A DNA stretch of 25,165 nt. It comes from JAJXWB01 sp047971685 (GTDB taxonomy: Bacteria > Pseudomonadota > Alphaproteobacteria > Rhizobiales > Beijerinckiaceae). Below are positions 6,168 through 13,979 of this stretch, piece by piece; positions within the stretch are counted from its first letter, which is position 1, and the number at the start of each line of letters is the position of its first letter. The notes beneath the pieces were generated by a model, which had not been told where the DNA came from, did no database searches, and saw nothing but the letters and a program-made list of their open reading frames with translations. Made by a program: the position numbers and the translations under genes. The stretch spans positions 1 through 25,165 of the forward strand of contig JBKDZW010000015.1 in the NCBI GenBank assembly GCA_047971685.1, written 5' to 3'.

Positions 6168-8387
6168 TTGACCACCGAACCCATTGTCACGCCGGAGCTG
6201 GTCGCCGCCCACGGGCTGAAACCCGACGAATACGACCGCATTCTCGAGCTGATCGGACGCGCGCCAACCTTTACCGAGCTCGGTATATTTTCCGCGATGT
6301 GGAACGAGCATTGCTCGTACAAGTCCTCGCGCATCCATCTGCGTAAATTGCCGACCACGGCGCCCTGGGTCATTCAGGGCCCCGGCGAGAACGCCGGCGT
6401 CATCGACATCGGCGACGGTCAGGCCTGCATCTTCAAGATGGAGAGCCATAACCACCCCTCCTTCATCGAGCCCTATCAGGGAGCCGCCACCGGCGTCGGC
6501 GGCATTTTGCGCGACGTTTTCACCATGGGCGCGCGTCCCATCGCCTGCCTGAACCTCTTGCGCTTCGGCTCGACCGCCCATCCCAAGACCCGCCATCTCG
6601 TCAGCGGCGTGGTCGCCGGAATCGGAGGCTACGGCAATTCCTTCGGCGTGCCCACGGTCGGTGGCTCTACCGCCTTCCACAAGGCCTATGACGGCAACAT
6701 TCTCGTCAACGCCATGGCGGTCGGCCTCGCCCGCACGGACGAGATTTTCTATGCAAAGGCGACTGGAATCGGCAATCCGATCGTCTATCTCGGCTCCAAG
6801 ACAGGCCGTGACGGCATCCACGGCGCCACCATGGCCTCCGCCTCCTTCGAGGCCGATGCGGAAGAAAAGCGCCCGACCGTGCAGGTCGGCGACCCCTTTT
6901 CCGAAAAACTGCTGCTGGAGGCCTGCCTCGAATTGATGAAGAGCGGCGCGGTCATCGCCATTCAGGACATGGGCGCGGCCGGCCTCACCTCCTCGGCGGT
7001 TGAAATGGGCGCCAAGGGCAATCTGGGCATCGAACTCGATCTCGACATGGCGCCCTGCCGCGAAACCGGCATGAGCGCCTATGAAATGATGCTGTCGGAA
7101 AGCCAGGAGCGCATGCTCATGGTGCTGACGCCGGAAAAGGAAAAAGAGGCTGAGGGCATCTTCCGCAAATGGGGTCTCGATTTCGCCGTCATCGGCAAGA
7201 CCACCGACACCTTGCGCTTCGTCATCAAGCATGAAGGCAAGGTGAAGGCCGATCTGCCGATCAAGGAGCTTGGCGACGAGGCGCCGCTTTACAACCGTCC
7301 GCATACGCCGACGCCCAAGCGCCCGCCCATCGACGCTGACGCAATCGCCTCGCCCATTTCCAATGGCGCGGCGTTGCTTGAATTGCTCGGTACGCCGGAA
7401 ATCTGCTCCAAACGCTGGATCTGGGAACAATACGACCATCTCATTCTCGGCAACACCGTCATTGCGCCGGGGGGCGATGCAGCCGTCGTGCGCATTGAGG
7501 ACGGGCCGAAGGGTCTGGCGCTCACAACCGACGTCAACGCCCGCTATTGCCTTGCCGACCCGGTTGAGGGCGGCAAGCAGGCGGTCGCCGAGGCCTGGCG
7601 CAATATTGCGGCTGTTGGCGCCCGCCCGCTGGCGGTCACCGACAATCTCAATTTCGGCAATCCCGAGCGCCCGGAATATATGGGGCAATTCGTCGGCTGC
7701 CTCGAAGGCATAGGCGAAGCCTGCCGCGCGCTCGAATTCCCGATCGTCTCGGGTAATGTCTCGCTCTACAACGAAACCAGGGGCGCGGGCATTCTGCCGA
7801 CCCCGGCCATTGGCGGCGTCGGCGTGATCGCAGACGTTGCAAAGACCGCCACCATCGCCTTCAAGGCGGCCGGCGAGGACGTGCTCCTGATCGGCGCAAC
7901 CCTAGGCTGGCTCGGCCAATCCGTCTGGCTGGCCGCGATCCTGGGTCAGGAAGACGGGGCGCCGCCGCCAGTCGATCTCGCCGCCGAACGCCGAAATGGC
8001 GAATTCGTGCGCACACACATCGATGCGGGCCGCTTCAGCGCCGTCCACGATCTTTCAGATGGCGGACTGGCGGTCGCACTCGCGGAAATGGCGATAGCAA
8101 ACGGGGTGGGCGCCACAATTGACGCGCTTCCGGGCGGCCCCCGCCACGCAGCGCTCTTCGGCGAGGACCAGGCGCGTTATCTCGTGACCTGCCGCCCCGG
8201 AGAGACGGCCGCGCTGCTGGCCGAGGCAGCCAAAGCCGGTGTGCCGACGCAGCGTCTGGGCGTAACCGGCGGCAACGCATTGCGGCTGCCCGGCGAAGAG
8301 CCCATATTGATCTCCAATATGCGCACGGCTTACGAAGAGCCGCTTCCGGCCTATATGGCCGGCGCAAACCCCGAGACGTTCAATTAG
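6168..8387 (+). CDS. purL: Phosphoribosylformylglycinamidine synthase subunit PurL (small form)
   Basis: This is the synthetase subunit of FGAM synthase; it forms FGAM from FGAR, ATP and ammonia from PurQ. The 739-residue size is that of the short PurL that works with PurS and PurQ. Motifs: IFSAMWNEHCSYKSS (catalytic His), the nucleotide/metal-binding ESHNHPSFIEPYQGAATGVG, RDVFTMGARPIA, GGYGNSFGVPTVGG, TGRDGIHGATMAS and the C-terminal SAVHDLSDGGLAVAL. TTG 6168-6170 is the likely start because MTTEPIVTPELVAAHGLKPD matches the family N-terminus and no ATG is available nearby. It is separated from purQ by the oppositely oriented ompW gene, so it needs its own promoter in 5950-6167. bolA follows after 12 bp. 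Confidence 0.96.
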   Translation: MTTEPIVTPELVAAHGLKPDEYDRILELIGRAPTFTELGIFSAMWNEHCSYKSSRIHLRKLPTTAPWVIQGPGENAGVIDIGDGQACIFKMESHNHPSFIEPYQGAATGVGGILRDVFTMGARPIACLNLLRFGSTAHPKTRHLVSGVVAGIGGYGNSFGVPTVGGSTAFHKAYDGNILVNAMAVGLARTDEIFYAKATGIGNPIVYLGSKTGRDGIHGATMASASFEADAEEKRPTVQVGDPFSEKLLLEACLELMKSGAVIAIQDMGAAGLTSSAVEMGAKGNLGIELDLDMAPCRETGMSAYEMMLSESQERMLMVLTPEKEKEAEGIFRKWGLDFAVIGKTTDTLRFVIKHEGKVKADLPIKELGDEAPLYNRPHTPTPKRPPIDADAIASPISNGAALLELLGTPEICSKRWIWEQYDHLILGNTVIAPGGDAAVVRIEDGPKGLALTTDVNARYCLADPVEGGKQAVAEAWRNIAAVGARPLAVTDNLNFGNPERPEYMGQFVGCLEGIGEACRALEFPIVSGNVSLYNETRGAGILPTPAIGGVGVIADVAKTATIAFKAAGEDVLLIGATLGWLGQSVWLAAILGQEDGAPPPVDLAAERRNGEFVRTHIDAGRFSAVHDLSDGGLAVALAEMAIANGVGATIDALPGGPRHAALFGEDQARYLVTCRPGETAALLAEAAKAGVPTQRLGVTGGNALRLPGEEPILISNMRTAYEEPLPAYMAGANPETFN

Positions 8388-8399
8388 GTTCGAGACCCC

Positions 8400-8633
8400 A
8401 TGCCGATGGAATCCTCCGAAATCGAACGCCTGATCAAGGCGGCCTTCCCAGACGCCCGCGTCGAAATCCAGGATCTGGCGGGCGACGGCGATCATTATGC
8501 GGCGACTGTCGTGACAGAGGCTTTTCGCGGCAAGTCGCGCGTCCAGCAGCACCAGATGGTCTACGGCGCGCTCAAGGGCCAGATGGGCGGCGTATTGCAT
8601 GCGCTTGCGCTCACCACCAGCGCGCCGGCCTGA
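8400..8633 (+). CDS. BolA family protein
   Basis: This 77-residue BolA/IbaG-like protein is of the type that pairs with monothiol glutaredoxins to bind a [2Fe-2S] cluster and take part in iron-sulphur handling. The sequence shows SEIERLIKAAFPDARVEIQDL, the variable loop GDGDHYAATVV, and FRGKSRVQQHQMVYGALKG with the conserved His that usually serves as cluster ligand. ATG 8400 was taken; ATG 8406 is a possible alternative. It lies 12 bp after purL and about 90 bp before the partner glutaredoxin gene, the common alphaproteobacterial order purL-bolA-grxD. Confidence 0.92.
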   Translation: MPMESSEIERLIKAAFPDARVEIQDLAGDGDHYAATVVTEAFRGKSRVQQHQMVYGALKGQMGGVLHALALTTSAPA

Positions 8634-8726
8634 AACGCAAACCCTGATCGCTATGGTCCCCCGAAGATGATTATTCTATAGTCACATCGCTGCGGAACCT
8701 TGAACTCCGCAAGGAAAGGACAGGCA

Positions 8727-9068
8727 ATGGCCAGTGTTAACGAGCAGATCAAATCCGTTATCGACGCCAACGACGTCGTGCTGTTCATGAAAGGTACGCC
8801 GCAGATGCCGCAATGCGGCTTCTCCGGGCAAGTCGTGCAGATTCTCGATTATCTCGGCGTACCCTATCAGGGTGTCAATGTCCTTGCCGACGGCGAGATC
8901 CGCGAAGGCATCAAGACTTTCTCCAACTGGCCAACCATTCCCCAGCTTTACGTCAAGGGCGAATTCGTCGGCGGCTGCGATATTGTCCGCGAAATGTTCC
9001 AGTCCGGCGAATTGACCGAGCAGTTCGCACAGGCCGGCGTACCGCACAAGACGCCCGCGCGCGGGTGA
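8727..9068 (+). CDS. grxD: Monothiol glutaredoxin, Grx4/GrxD family
   Basis: This 113-residue CGFS-type glutaredoxin binds a bridging [2Fe-2S] cluster with glutathione and passes clusters to targets, often together with BolA. The active site CGFS is at residues 30-33 (MPQCGFSGQVVQIL), followed by FSNWPTIPQLYVKGEFVGGCDIV, which holds the cis-Pro (TIPQ) and the glutathione-binding GGCD. ATG 8727 fits the family start and has AAGGAAAGGA upstream. An in-frame TTG nine codons earlier overlaps that ribosome site and is unlikely. It lies just downstream of bolA; a palindromic repeat follows the gene. Confidence 0.95.
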   Translation: MASVNEQIKSVIDANDVVLFMKGTPQMPQCGFSGQVVQILDYLGVPYQGVNVLADGEIREGIKTFSNWPTIPQLYVKGEFVGGCDIVREMFQSGELTEQFAQAGVPHKTPARG

Positions 9069-9116
9069 ATCTTGCTGGAACGAGATACCTTGGCTTACGT
9101 CAGAGCACTCGTTCTA

Positions 9117-9179
9117 GCTATTTGATACCAATTGATTTATTTGGCTTTTGTCGGATCCGTCAAAAGTCGCTTTGCTCTC
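9117..9179 (+). repeat. Dispersed palindromic repeat, copy B (core 9145-9166)
   Basis: CTTTTG (9145-9150), TCGGATCCGT, CAAAAG (9161-9166) forms a 22-bp palindrome with one mismatched pair. The flanks match copy C in order: TTTGATA (9121-9127), ATTTAT (9135-9140), the palindrome, then a TTGCTCT tail. It lies between the convergent grxD and secreted-protein genes, so it might also end both transcripts. Confidence 0.6.
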
Positions 9180-9216
9180 AAAGCCTGCTGTTGGCGTTCA
9201 GACGTCGACCATCGCT

Positions 9217-9978
9217 TCAGGGTCCAACCACCCGAATGACTCGGCCGTGACGATCCACGGATTTGCGGTTCTGCGGATTGTGCGGTGCGAGTTTCGTAAT
9301 GGTCGCAATGGCGCGTCCGCCAGCCGCCGCATGCATCCCGCTATCGAGGGCTGCGAGTTTCGACTTGGCGCCCGCGCCCAAGGCCGACCGCCGATAATCG
9401 ACAAAAGCCTTGGCTTGCGCGGTCTTGGCCGATTTTCCGTGATGCTTGGTCGATTTTCCGCGATAGATGCGCAGCCCTTCCAGCGTCATATAGGCGTCCC
9501 CCACCCGCAAGGTCGGATCATTAGCGATTTGCGCGGGAATCTGCGCGGATTGCACGGCCTTTATGGGAAGCGTATCTGCTTTGGCGACAGAAGCCTTGGC
9601 AATGTCGGCGGTCACGCGCCGGGATGCGGCGGCGCGAACGCGGGTTGCGCGGCGCTCATAAGTGGCGCGTGCGCTACGATTGACATGACGACGGACCGCA
9701 GGCGAGCCCTTGCGGCCAACCGCCCACCGTTTCGCGTTGGATTTCTTGTGAAAAGCCTTGCGATGGGCCGGGGCCCGACGCGAAACGCGCAAACCCCCAT
9801 CATATAAAAAGCGCATCTGCGGTTGTGCAGGCGCATATGAATAGGCCGCCGGAGCGGCGCTCGGTTGCGATGAGAAAAGATCCTGAAGCAGCCCTCCGGC
9901 TTCAGCCGGGGCAAGGCTCAGCGACGAAAAGGTCAACGCGGCGAAAGTGACCGTCAAGGCCGACAGAAACCTACGCAT
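9217..9978 (-). CDS. Basic secreted protein of unknown function
   Basis: This 253-residue protein is not recognised as a named family. ATG 9976-9978 was chosen because GGAG lies 6 bases upstream and a clean signal peptide follows (MRRFLSALTVTFAALTFSS, cleavage probably after AEA, residue 27). The mature part has an Ala/Pro/Tyr-rich segment (about 40-60), a strongly basic Arg/Lys/His-rich stretch (about 65-125), and a more ordered-looking C-terminal region with DPTLRVGDAYMTLEGLRIYRG and FVDYRRSALGAGAKSKLAAL. No Cys is present. The basic middle may bind envelope polymers or nucleic acid; that is inference. It is a single gene flanked by convergent grxD and by tlpA. Confidence 0.75.
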   Translation of the reverse strand: MRRFLSALTVTFAALTFSSLSLAPAEAGGLLQDLFSSQPSAAPAAYSYAPAQPQMRFLYDGGLRVSRRAPAHRKAFHKKSNAKRWAVGRKGSPAVRRHVNRSARATYERRATRVRAAASRRVTADIAKASVAKADTLPIKAVQSAQIPAQIANDPTLRVGDAYMTLEGLRIYRGKSTKHHGKSAKTAQAKAFVDYRRSALGAGAKSKLAALDSGMHAAAGGRAIATITKLAPHNPQNRKSVDRHGRVIRVVGP

Positions 9979-10002
9979 CGCGAACTCCACACTCATCACT
10001 GG

Positions 10003-10018
10003 GTTAACAATTCATCAA
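10003..10018 (-). promoter_or_regulatory. CtrA-like site upstream of the basic secreted protein gene
   Basis: Read on the minus strand, 10003-10018 gives TTGA, seven bases, TTAAC. The CtrA consensus is TTAA-N7-TTAA(C), so there is one mismatch. It lies about 25-40 bp upstream of the ATG, which is close for a promoter element. A single near match is weak evidence. Confidence 0.25.
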
Positions 10019-10201
10019 CAAGGCCCCCAACACTTTCACAACCACATCTGTGCGGCAAATGCCTTTAGTCAGTAACCTGAACAGCGGAAACGCTCATCTG
10101 CGGACATCGGCGGCGGAGATGGAAATATAAACATTAAATCAAACGGATAGGATGCGCGGCAGTTCTTTTTTACCGCGACGCGCTTAACCTTTGCACCCAG
10201 A

Positions 10202-10852
10202 TCAGCGCTGCACGGCGGCCCGGATCAGCGCCATAGCGTCTTCGGACGCCCAATCGGCCGGCCCCGACATGGCGGCGATTTCGCAGCCATCGCGCCCCAC
10301 CAGAAACGTGCTCGGCAGCCCCACGACCTTTCCCGCCGTCCGCAAGCGATAGAAAACATCGGCCTTCGGGTCGTGGTAGAAGGCGAGCGTCTTGACCGAA
10401 ATTTCCTTCAGGAACTCGCGGGCGCGCTCAAGCCGGGCAGTATCGATATTGATGGCGACCACTTCAAAATCCTTCGAACCCAGCTTGGCTTGCAGCTTGT
10501 CGAGCGCCGGCATTTCCTCCCGGCATGGCACGCACCAGGTCGCCCAGAGATTGACCAGGATCACTCGATCGCGAAAATCGGCGAGCGTCATTGCGCGGTT
10601 ATCGGGACCGAAGAAATCCAGCGTCTCCATGGCTTGCGGCTGCTTGGACACAATGGCTGCGGCGACTGCGCCCTTGGCCTGCGCCGCGACTTCGGCCAGA
10701 ACGTGTTTGGATGCTGCGCATTGGTTTGTCCCTTTCTTGCCGGCTGGCGCAAGAATCCCGTATAGGACGCCCACCGCAGCCGCCACGAGCGCCGCTCCTA
10801 TGATGATCGTCCTTGATTTCCGTGGCGTCTGGCGGCTCGAATGTTCAGTCAT
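10202..10852 (-). CDS. tlpA: Thiol:disulfide interchange protein TlpA
   Basis: This is a membrane-anchored periplasmic thioredoxin that in Bradyrhizobium keeps the cytochrome oxidase copper chaperone and CuA site reduced. The 216 residues have a short N-terminal tail, one transmembrane anchor (about 14-34), and a thioredoxin fold with WCVPC at 107-111 (VILVNLWATWCVPCREEMPA), VVAINIDTARLERAREFLKE and the cis-Pro loop VGLPSTF. Cys46 (NQCAAS) and the late Cys in RDGCEIAAM match the extra structural disulfide pair of Bradyrhizobium TlpA, and GPADWASEDAMALIRAA is also family-specific. ATG 10850-10852 was chosen; the open frame extends much further upstream only as antisense of argH. It diverges from argH with 24 bp between starts. 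Confidence 0.9.
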   Translation of the reverse strand: MTEHSSRQTPRKSRTIIIGAALVAAAVGVLYGILAPAGKKGTNQCAASKHVLAEVAAQAKGAVAAAIVSKQPQAMETLDFFGPDNRAMTLADFRDRVILVNLWATWCVPCREEMPALDKLQAKLGSKDFEVVAINIDTARLERAREFLKEISVKTLAFYHDPKADVFYRLRTAGKVVGLPSTFLVGRDGCEIAAMSGPADWASEDAMALIRAAVQR

Positions 10853-10876
10853 GGATAGCTGTTCCGGGATAGGCTC

Positions 10877-12271
10877 ATGAGCAACAAGATGTGGGGCGGA
10901 CGGTTCGAATCCGCGCCGGATGCGATCATGGAAGAGATCAACGCATCCATCGGGTTCGACCAAGCCCTGTTCCGGCAGGACATTACAGCCTCCAGAGCGC
11001 ATGTGGCGATGCTCGCCGCAAATGGAATCGTGTCCGGTGACGACGCCGCAGCGATTTCCGCCGGTCTGGATCAGATTTTGGGCGAAATCGAATCCGGCCG
11101 CTTCAATTTTTCGCGCGCACTCGAAGACATACACATGAATATCGAATCCCGGCTCGCCGAAATCGTCGGGCCGTCCTCCGGACGGTTGCACACGGCCCGC
11201 TCGCGCAACGATCAGGTCGCCGTCGACTTCCGCCTCTGGGTGCGCGATTCCATAGACCAGCTCGGCGCGCAGCTAGCCGACCTTCAGCGCGCGCTGGCCG
11301 AAACCGCGCTTGTGCATGCAGCCTCCGTCATGCCGGGCTTTACGCATCTCCAGCCCGCCCAGCCCGTGACATTCGGACACCATCTACTCGCCTATGTGGA
11401 AATGCTCGAGCGCGACCGTGGCCGTTTTGCAGATGCGCGCGCGCGCATGAACGAATGTCCGCTTGGCGCCGCCGCGCTCGCCGGCACCTCGTTTCCCATC
11501 GACCGCGCGGCGACGGCGAAGGCGCTGGGCTTCGACCGTCCGACCGCAAATTCGCTGGACAGCGTATCGGACCGCGATTTCGCTCTGGAAACGTTATCGG
11601 CGATTGCGATCTGCGCAACCCATCTGTCCCGCTTTGCCGAAGAACTGGTGCTCTGGACCGGCCCATTCTTCGGTTTCCTGCGGCTCAGCGACAAATTCTC
11701 GACCGGCTCCTCCATCATGCCGCAAAAGCGCAACCCCGACGCGGCGGAACTCGTGCGCGGCAAGACCGGGCGTATGATCGGCGCGCTGAACGGCCTCCTC
11801 ATCGTCATGAAAGGCCTGCCGCTTGCCTATTCCAAGGACATGCAGGAGGACAAGGAAGGCGTGTTCGACGCCGTCCATTCGCTGTCGCTTTGCCTGGCCG
11901 CCACCGCCGGCATGGTGCGCGACATGGCCCCCGATACGGAAAAAATGCGGACCGCCGCCAGCGCCGGCTATTCGACGGCAACCGACATTGCCGATTGGCT
12001 GGTGCGCCGCCTCGGCATGCCCTTCCGGCAGGCGCATCACGTCACCGGCCGGGTGGTGGCGCTGGCGGCAGCACGCAACGTCGGCCTGGAGGAATTGACG
12101 CTGGACGATCTGCGAACCGTCGATGCGGCGTTCGAGCCGGACGTGCTGGATGTGCTGAGCGTCGAAAACTCGGTCGTCAGCCGCACCAGCTACGGCGGAA
12201 CCGCGCCGCAAAACGTGAAAGCGCAGGCGGAAGCCTGGATTGCGCGCCTGGGCGCCCCCGCGCGAGGTTGA
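10877..12271 (+). CDS. argH: Argininosuccinate lyase
   Basis: ArgH splits argininosuccinate into arginine and fumarate, the last step of arginine synthesis, as a cytosolic tetramer. The 464 residues have normal length and show MSNKMWGGRF at the start, SRLAEIVGPSSGRLHTARSR with NDQVA, PGFTHLQPAQPVTFGHHLLAY and the superfamily signature GSSIMPQKRNPDAAE holding the catalytic Ser loop. The start is only 24 bp from the divergent tlpA start, so the two promoters must overlap or extend into the opposing gene. lptM and lysA follow in the same direction, probably as one transcript (66 bp to lptM). Confidence 0.96.
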   Translation: MSNKMWGGRFESAPDAIMEEINASIGFDQALFRQDITASRAHVAMLAANGIVSGDDAAAISAGLDQILGEIESGRFNFSRALEDIHMNIESRLAEIVGPSSGRLHTARSRNDQVAVDFRLWVRDSIDQLGAQLADLQRALAETALVHAASVMPGFTHLQPAQPVTFGHHLLAYVEMLERDRGRFADARARMNECPLGAAALAGTSFPIDRAATAKALGFDRPTANSLDSVSDRDFALETLSAIAICATHLSRFAEELVLWTGPFFGFLRLSDKFSTGSSIMPQKRNPDAAELVRGKTGRMIGALNGLLIVMKGLPLAYSKDMQEDKEGVFDAVHSLSLCLAATAGMVRDMAPDTEKMRTAASAGYSTATDIADWLVRRLGMPFRQAHHVTGRVVALAAARNVGLEELTLDDLRTVDAAFEPDVLDVLSVENSVVSRTSYGGTAPQNVKAQAEAWIARLGAPARG

Positions 12272-12337
12272 AGGCTGACGTGTTGGCGCGGCTTCAAGAC
12301 CTGTGTTAGGCAAATTCACCAATATCTGGATGATCCT

Positions 12338-12595
12338 GTGCCTGTCCCACTCAAGATTTCCGTCTGCATCGTCGCGGCGCTCGCCTTGAGCGGCTGCGGG
12401 CGTCGCGGCCCGCTGGAGCCGCCGCCCGGCGCGCCGCCGCAACCCCAGCCAAGCCAGGCGACGCCCGCAAATACGCCGCCCGGCGCGCCGGGCGGTCTGT
12501 TCCGCAACACAACCTCCAGAACGGAAGAGTCGGAAACAAAATCCGGGAAGCCCCTCAGGCGCCCCTCGCCGTTCATTCTCGACCCCCTTCTCTGA
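12338..12595 (+). CDS. lptM: Small lipoprotein LptM (YifL-like), LPS translocon maturation chaperone
   Basis: This 85-residue lipoprotein starts at GTG 12338. It has a short signal peptide ending in lipobox LALSGC (lipid-bearing Cys about residue 20), followed by GRRGPLEPPPGAP, the classical CGxxGPLxxP start of the LptM/YifL family. The rest is Pro-rich and low in complexity. In enteric bacteria LptM assists disulfide maturation of LptD; that role is inferred here from family only. It lies 5 bp before lysA, a near-universal YifL-lysA neighbourhood that strengthens the call. Confidence 0.85.
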   Translation: MPVPLKISVCIVAALALSGCGRRGPLEPPPGAPPQPQPSQATPANTPPGAPGGLFRNTTSRTEESETKSGKPLRRPSPFILDPLL

Positions 12596-12600
12596 CGCTC

Positions 12601-13869
12601 ATGCGCCATTTCGATTATCGCGACGGGGCTCTCTTTGCCGAAGATGTCGATCTGAGCGCGCTTGCGGAGCAGGTCGGCACACCCTTCTATTGCTATTCGA
12701 CAGCCACGATCGAGCGCCATTATCGCGTGTTCCGCGACGCCTTCGCCGGTCTCGACGTCTCCGTCTGCTACGCGATGAAGGCCAATTCCAATCAGGCGGT
12801 CATTCGCACTCTGGCGCGCTGCGGCGCGGGCATGGATATTGTTTCGGAAGGCGAATTGCGCAGGGCGCTCGCCGCGGGAACGCCGGCGGACCACATCACC
12901 TTTTCCGGCGTCGGCAAGACGCGCGCGGAAATCGCGCTTGCGCTGAGTTGCGGCGTTTTCTGCTTCAACGTGGAATCCGAACCCGAGCTTATGGTCATAT
13001 CGCAGGTCGCGCAGAGCCTGGGCGCAACCGCCCACATAGCCTTGCGCGTGAACCCGGATGTCGATGCGAAAACCCACGCCAAGATTTCGACAGGCAAAGC
13101 CGAGAACAAGTTCGGCGTGCCGATCTCGCGCGCACGGGAGATTTACCGGCAGGCCGCCGCCCTGCCGGGCATACACGTTTCGGGCGTCGACATGCATATC
13201 GGCTCGCAGATCACGGATCTCGCGCCGTTCGAGAATGCATTTCTTCTGCTTAACGACCTGGTTGTCGACCTTCGCGCCGACGGCCACGCCATAGACCATG
13301 TCGATCTCGGCGGCGGTCTTGGCATTCCCTATCGCCCGGGCGAGGATCCCGATTCCTATCATCCCGACCGTTATGCCGACGTCGTGCGGCGAACGCTCGG
13401 GCGCCTCGATTGCCGTTTTATTTTCGAGCCGGGCCGCCTGATCGTCGGCAATGCCGGCATTCTTGTGACGCGCGTCGTCTATGTGAAACGGGCCGAAAAA
13501 CGGACCTTCGTCATTGTGGACGCTGCAATGAACGATCTCATCCGACCGACGCTCTACGAGGCGCACCACGAAATCCTGCCCGTCCGGCGCGACCCGAAGG
13601 CTATGATCGAGCGCGTCGACGTGGTCGGCCCTGTCTGCGAAACCGGCGATTATCTCGCACTCGACCGGGACATGCCCGAGGCAAGGCCCGGCGATCTGCT
13701 CGCCGTCATGTCGGCGGGCGCCTATGGCGCGGTCCAGTCCTGCGCCTACAATTCAAGACTGCTTGTTCCCGAAGCGCTCGTCAGCGGCGCGCAGGCTGCA
13801 ATCGTGCGGGCGCGCCCTACTTACGAAGACCTGATCGGGCTCGACACAATTCCGGCGTGGTTGGCGTAA
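12601..13869 (+). CDS. lysA: Diaminopimelate decarboxylase
   Basis: LysA is a PLP enzyme that converts meso-diaminopimelate to lysine, the last step of lysine synthesis. In the 422 residues, the PLP Lys is K60 in VCYAMKANSNQAV, the HIGSQ motif is in GVDMHIGSQITDL, the phosphate-binding Gly stretch is VDLGGGLGIPY, and FEPGRLIVGNAG and GPVCETGDYLALDRDMPE (active-site Cys across the dimer interface) follow. ATG 12601 matches the usual start MRHFDYRDGALFAEDV. It lies 5 bp after lptM, so translational coupling is likely. The 110 bp after it show no clear terminator. Confidence 0.96.
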   Translation: MRHFDYRDGALFAEDVDLSALAEQVGTPFYCYSTATIERHYRVFRDAFAGLDVSVCYAMKANSNQAVIRTLARCGAGMDIVSEGELRRALAAGTPADHITFSGVGKTRAEIALALSCGVFCFNVESEPELMVISQVAQSLGATAHIALRVNPDVDAKTHAKISTGKAENKFGVPISRAREIYRQAAALPGIHVSGVDMHIGSQITDLAPFENAFLLLNDLVVDLRADGHAIDHVDLGGGLGIPYRPGEDPDSYHPDRYADVVRRTLGRLDCRFIFEPGRLIVGNAGILVTRVVYVKRAEKRTFVIVDAAMNDLIRPTLYEAHHEILPVRRDPKAMIERVDVVGPVCETGDYLALDRDMPEARPGDLLAVMSAGAYGAVQSCAYNSRLLVPEALVSGAQAAIVRARPTYEDLIGLDTIPAWLA

Positions 13870-13979
13870 ACTCTGCCCGCATCGGGGCTTCGCCAGTCTG
13901 AGGACATTGGTGTAGCGTCCAATCGCAAAATGCGGCATGGGCCGTCATCGGACTTCTCGTTCCTGGAACTTCTCCGAGA

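Noticed and set aside
6141..7688. 515-codon open frame on the minus strand inside purL
   Set aside because: It is antisense to a fully conserved purL and reads as low-complexity Gly/Ala/Asp/Arg sequence without family features; long antisense frames are expected at this base composition.
9069..9216. Possible tRNA or small RNA gene after grxD
   Set aside because: No cloverleaf or CCA-type end could be drawn; the visible structure is explained by the palindromic repeat and a weak 7-bp inverted repeat (9078-9084 with 9108-9114).
10853..11191. 113-codon N-terminal extension of TlpA
   Set aside because: It is antisense to argH; the family start with TM anchor begins at 10852.
12268..12297. TTGAAG...CTTCAA inverted repeat between argH and lptM as a terminator
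   Set aside because: Only six paired bases with an 18-base loop and no T-tract; genes on both sides are likely co-transcribed.
12316..13569. 417-codon minus-strand open frame opposite lysA
   Set aside because: lysA is complete and conserved on the plus strand; the antisense product resembles no family.
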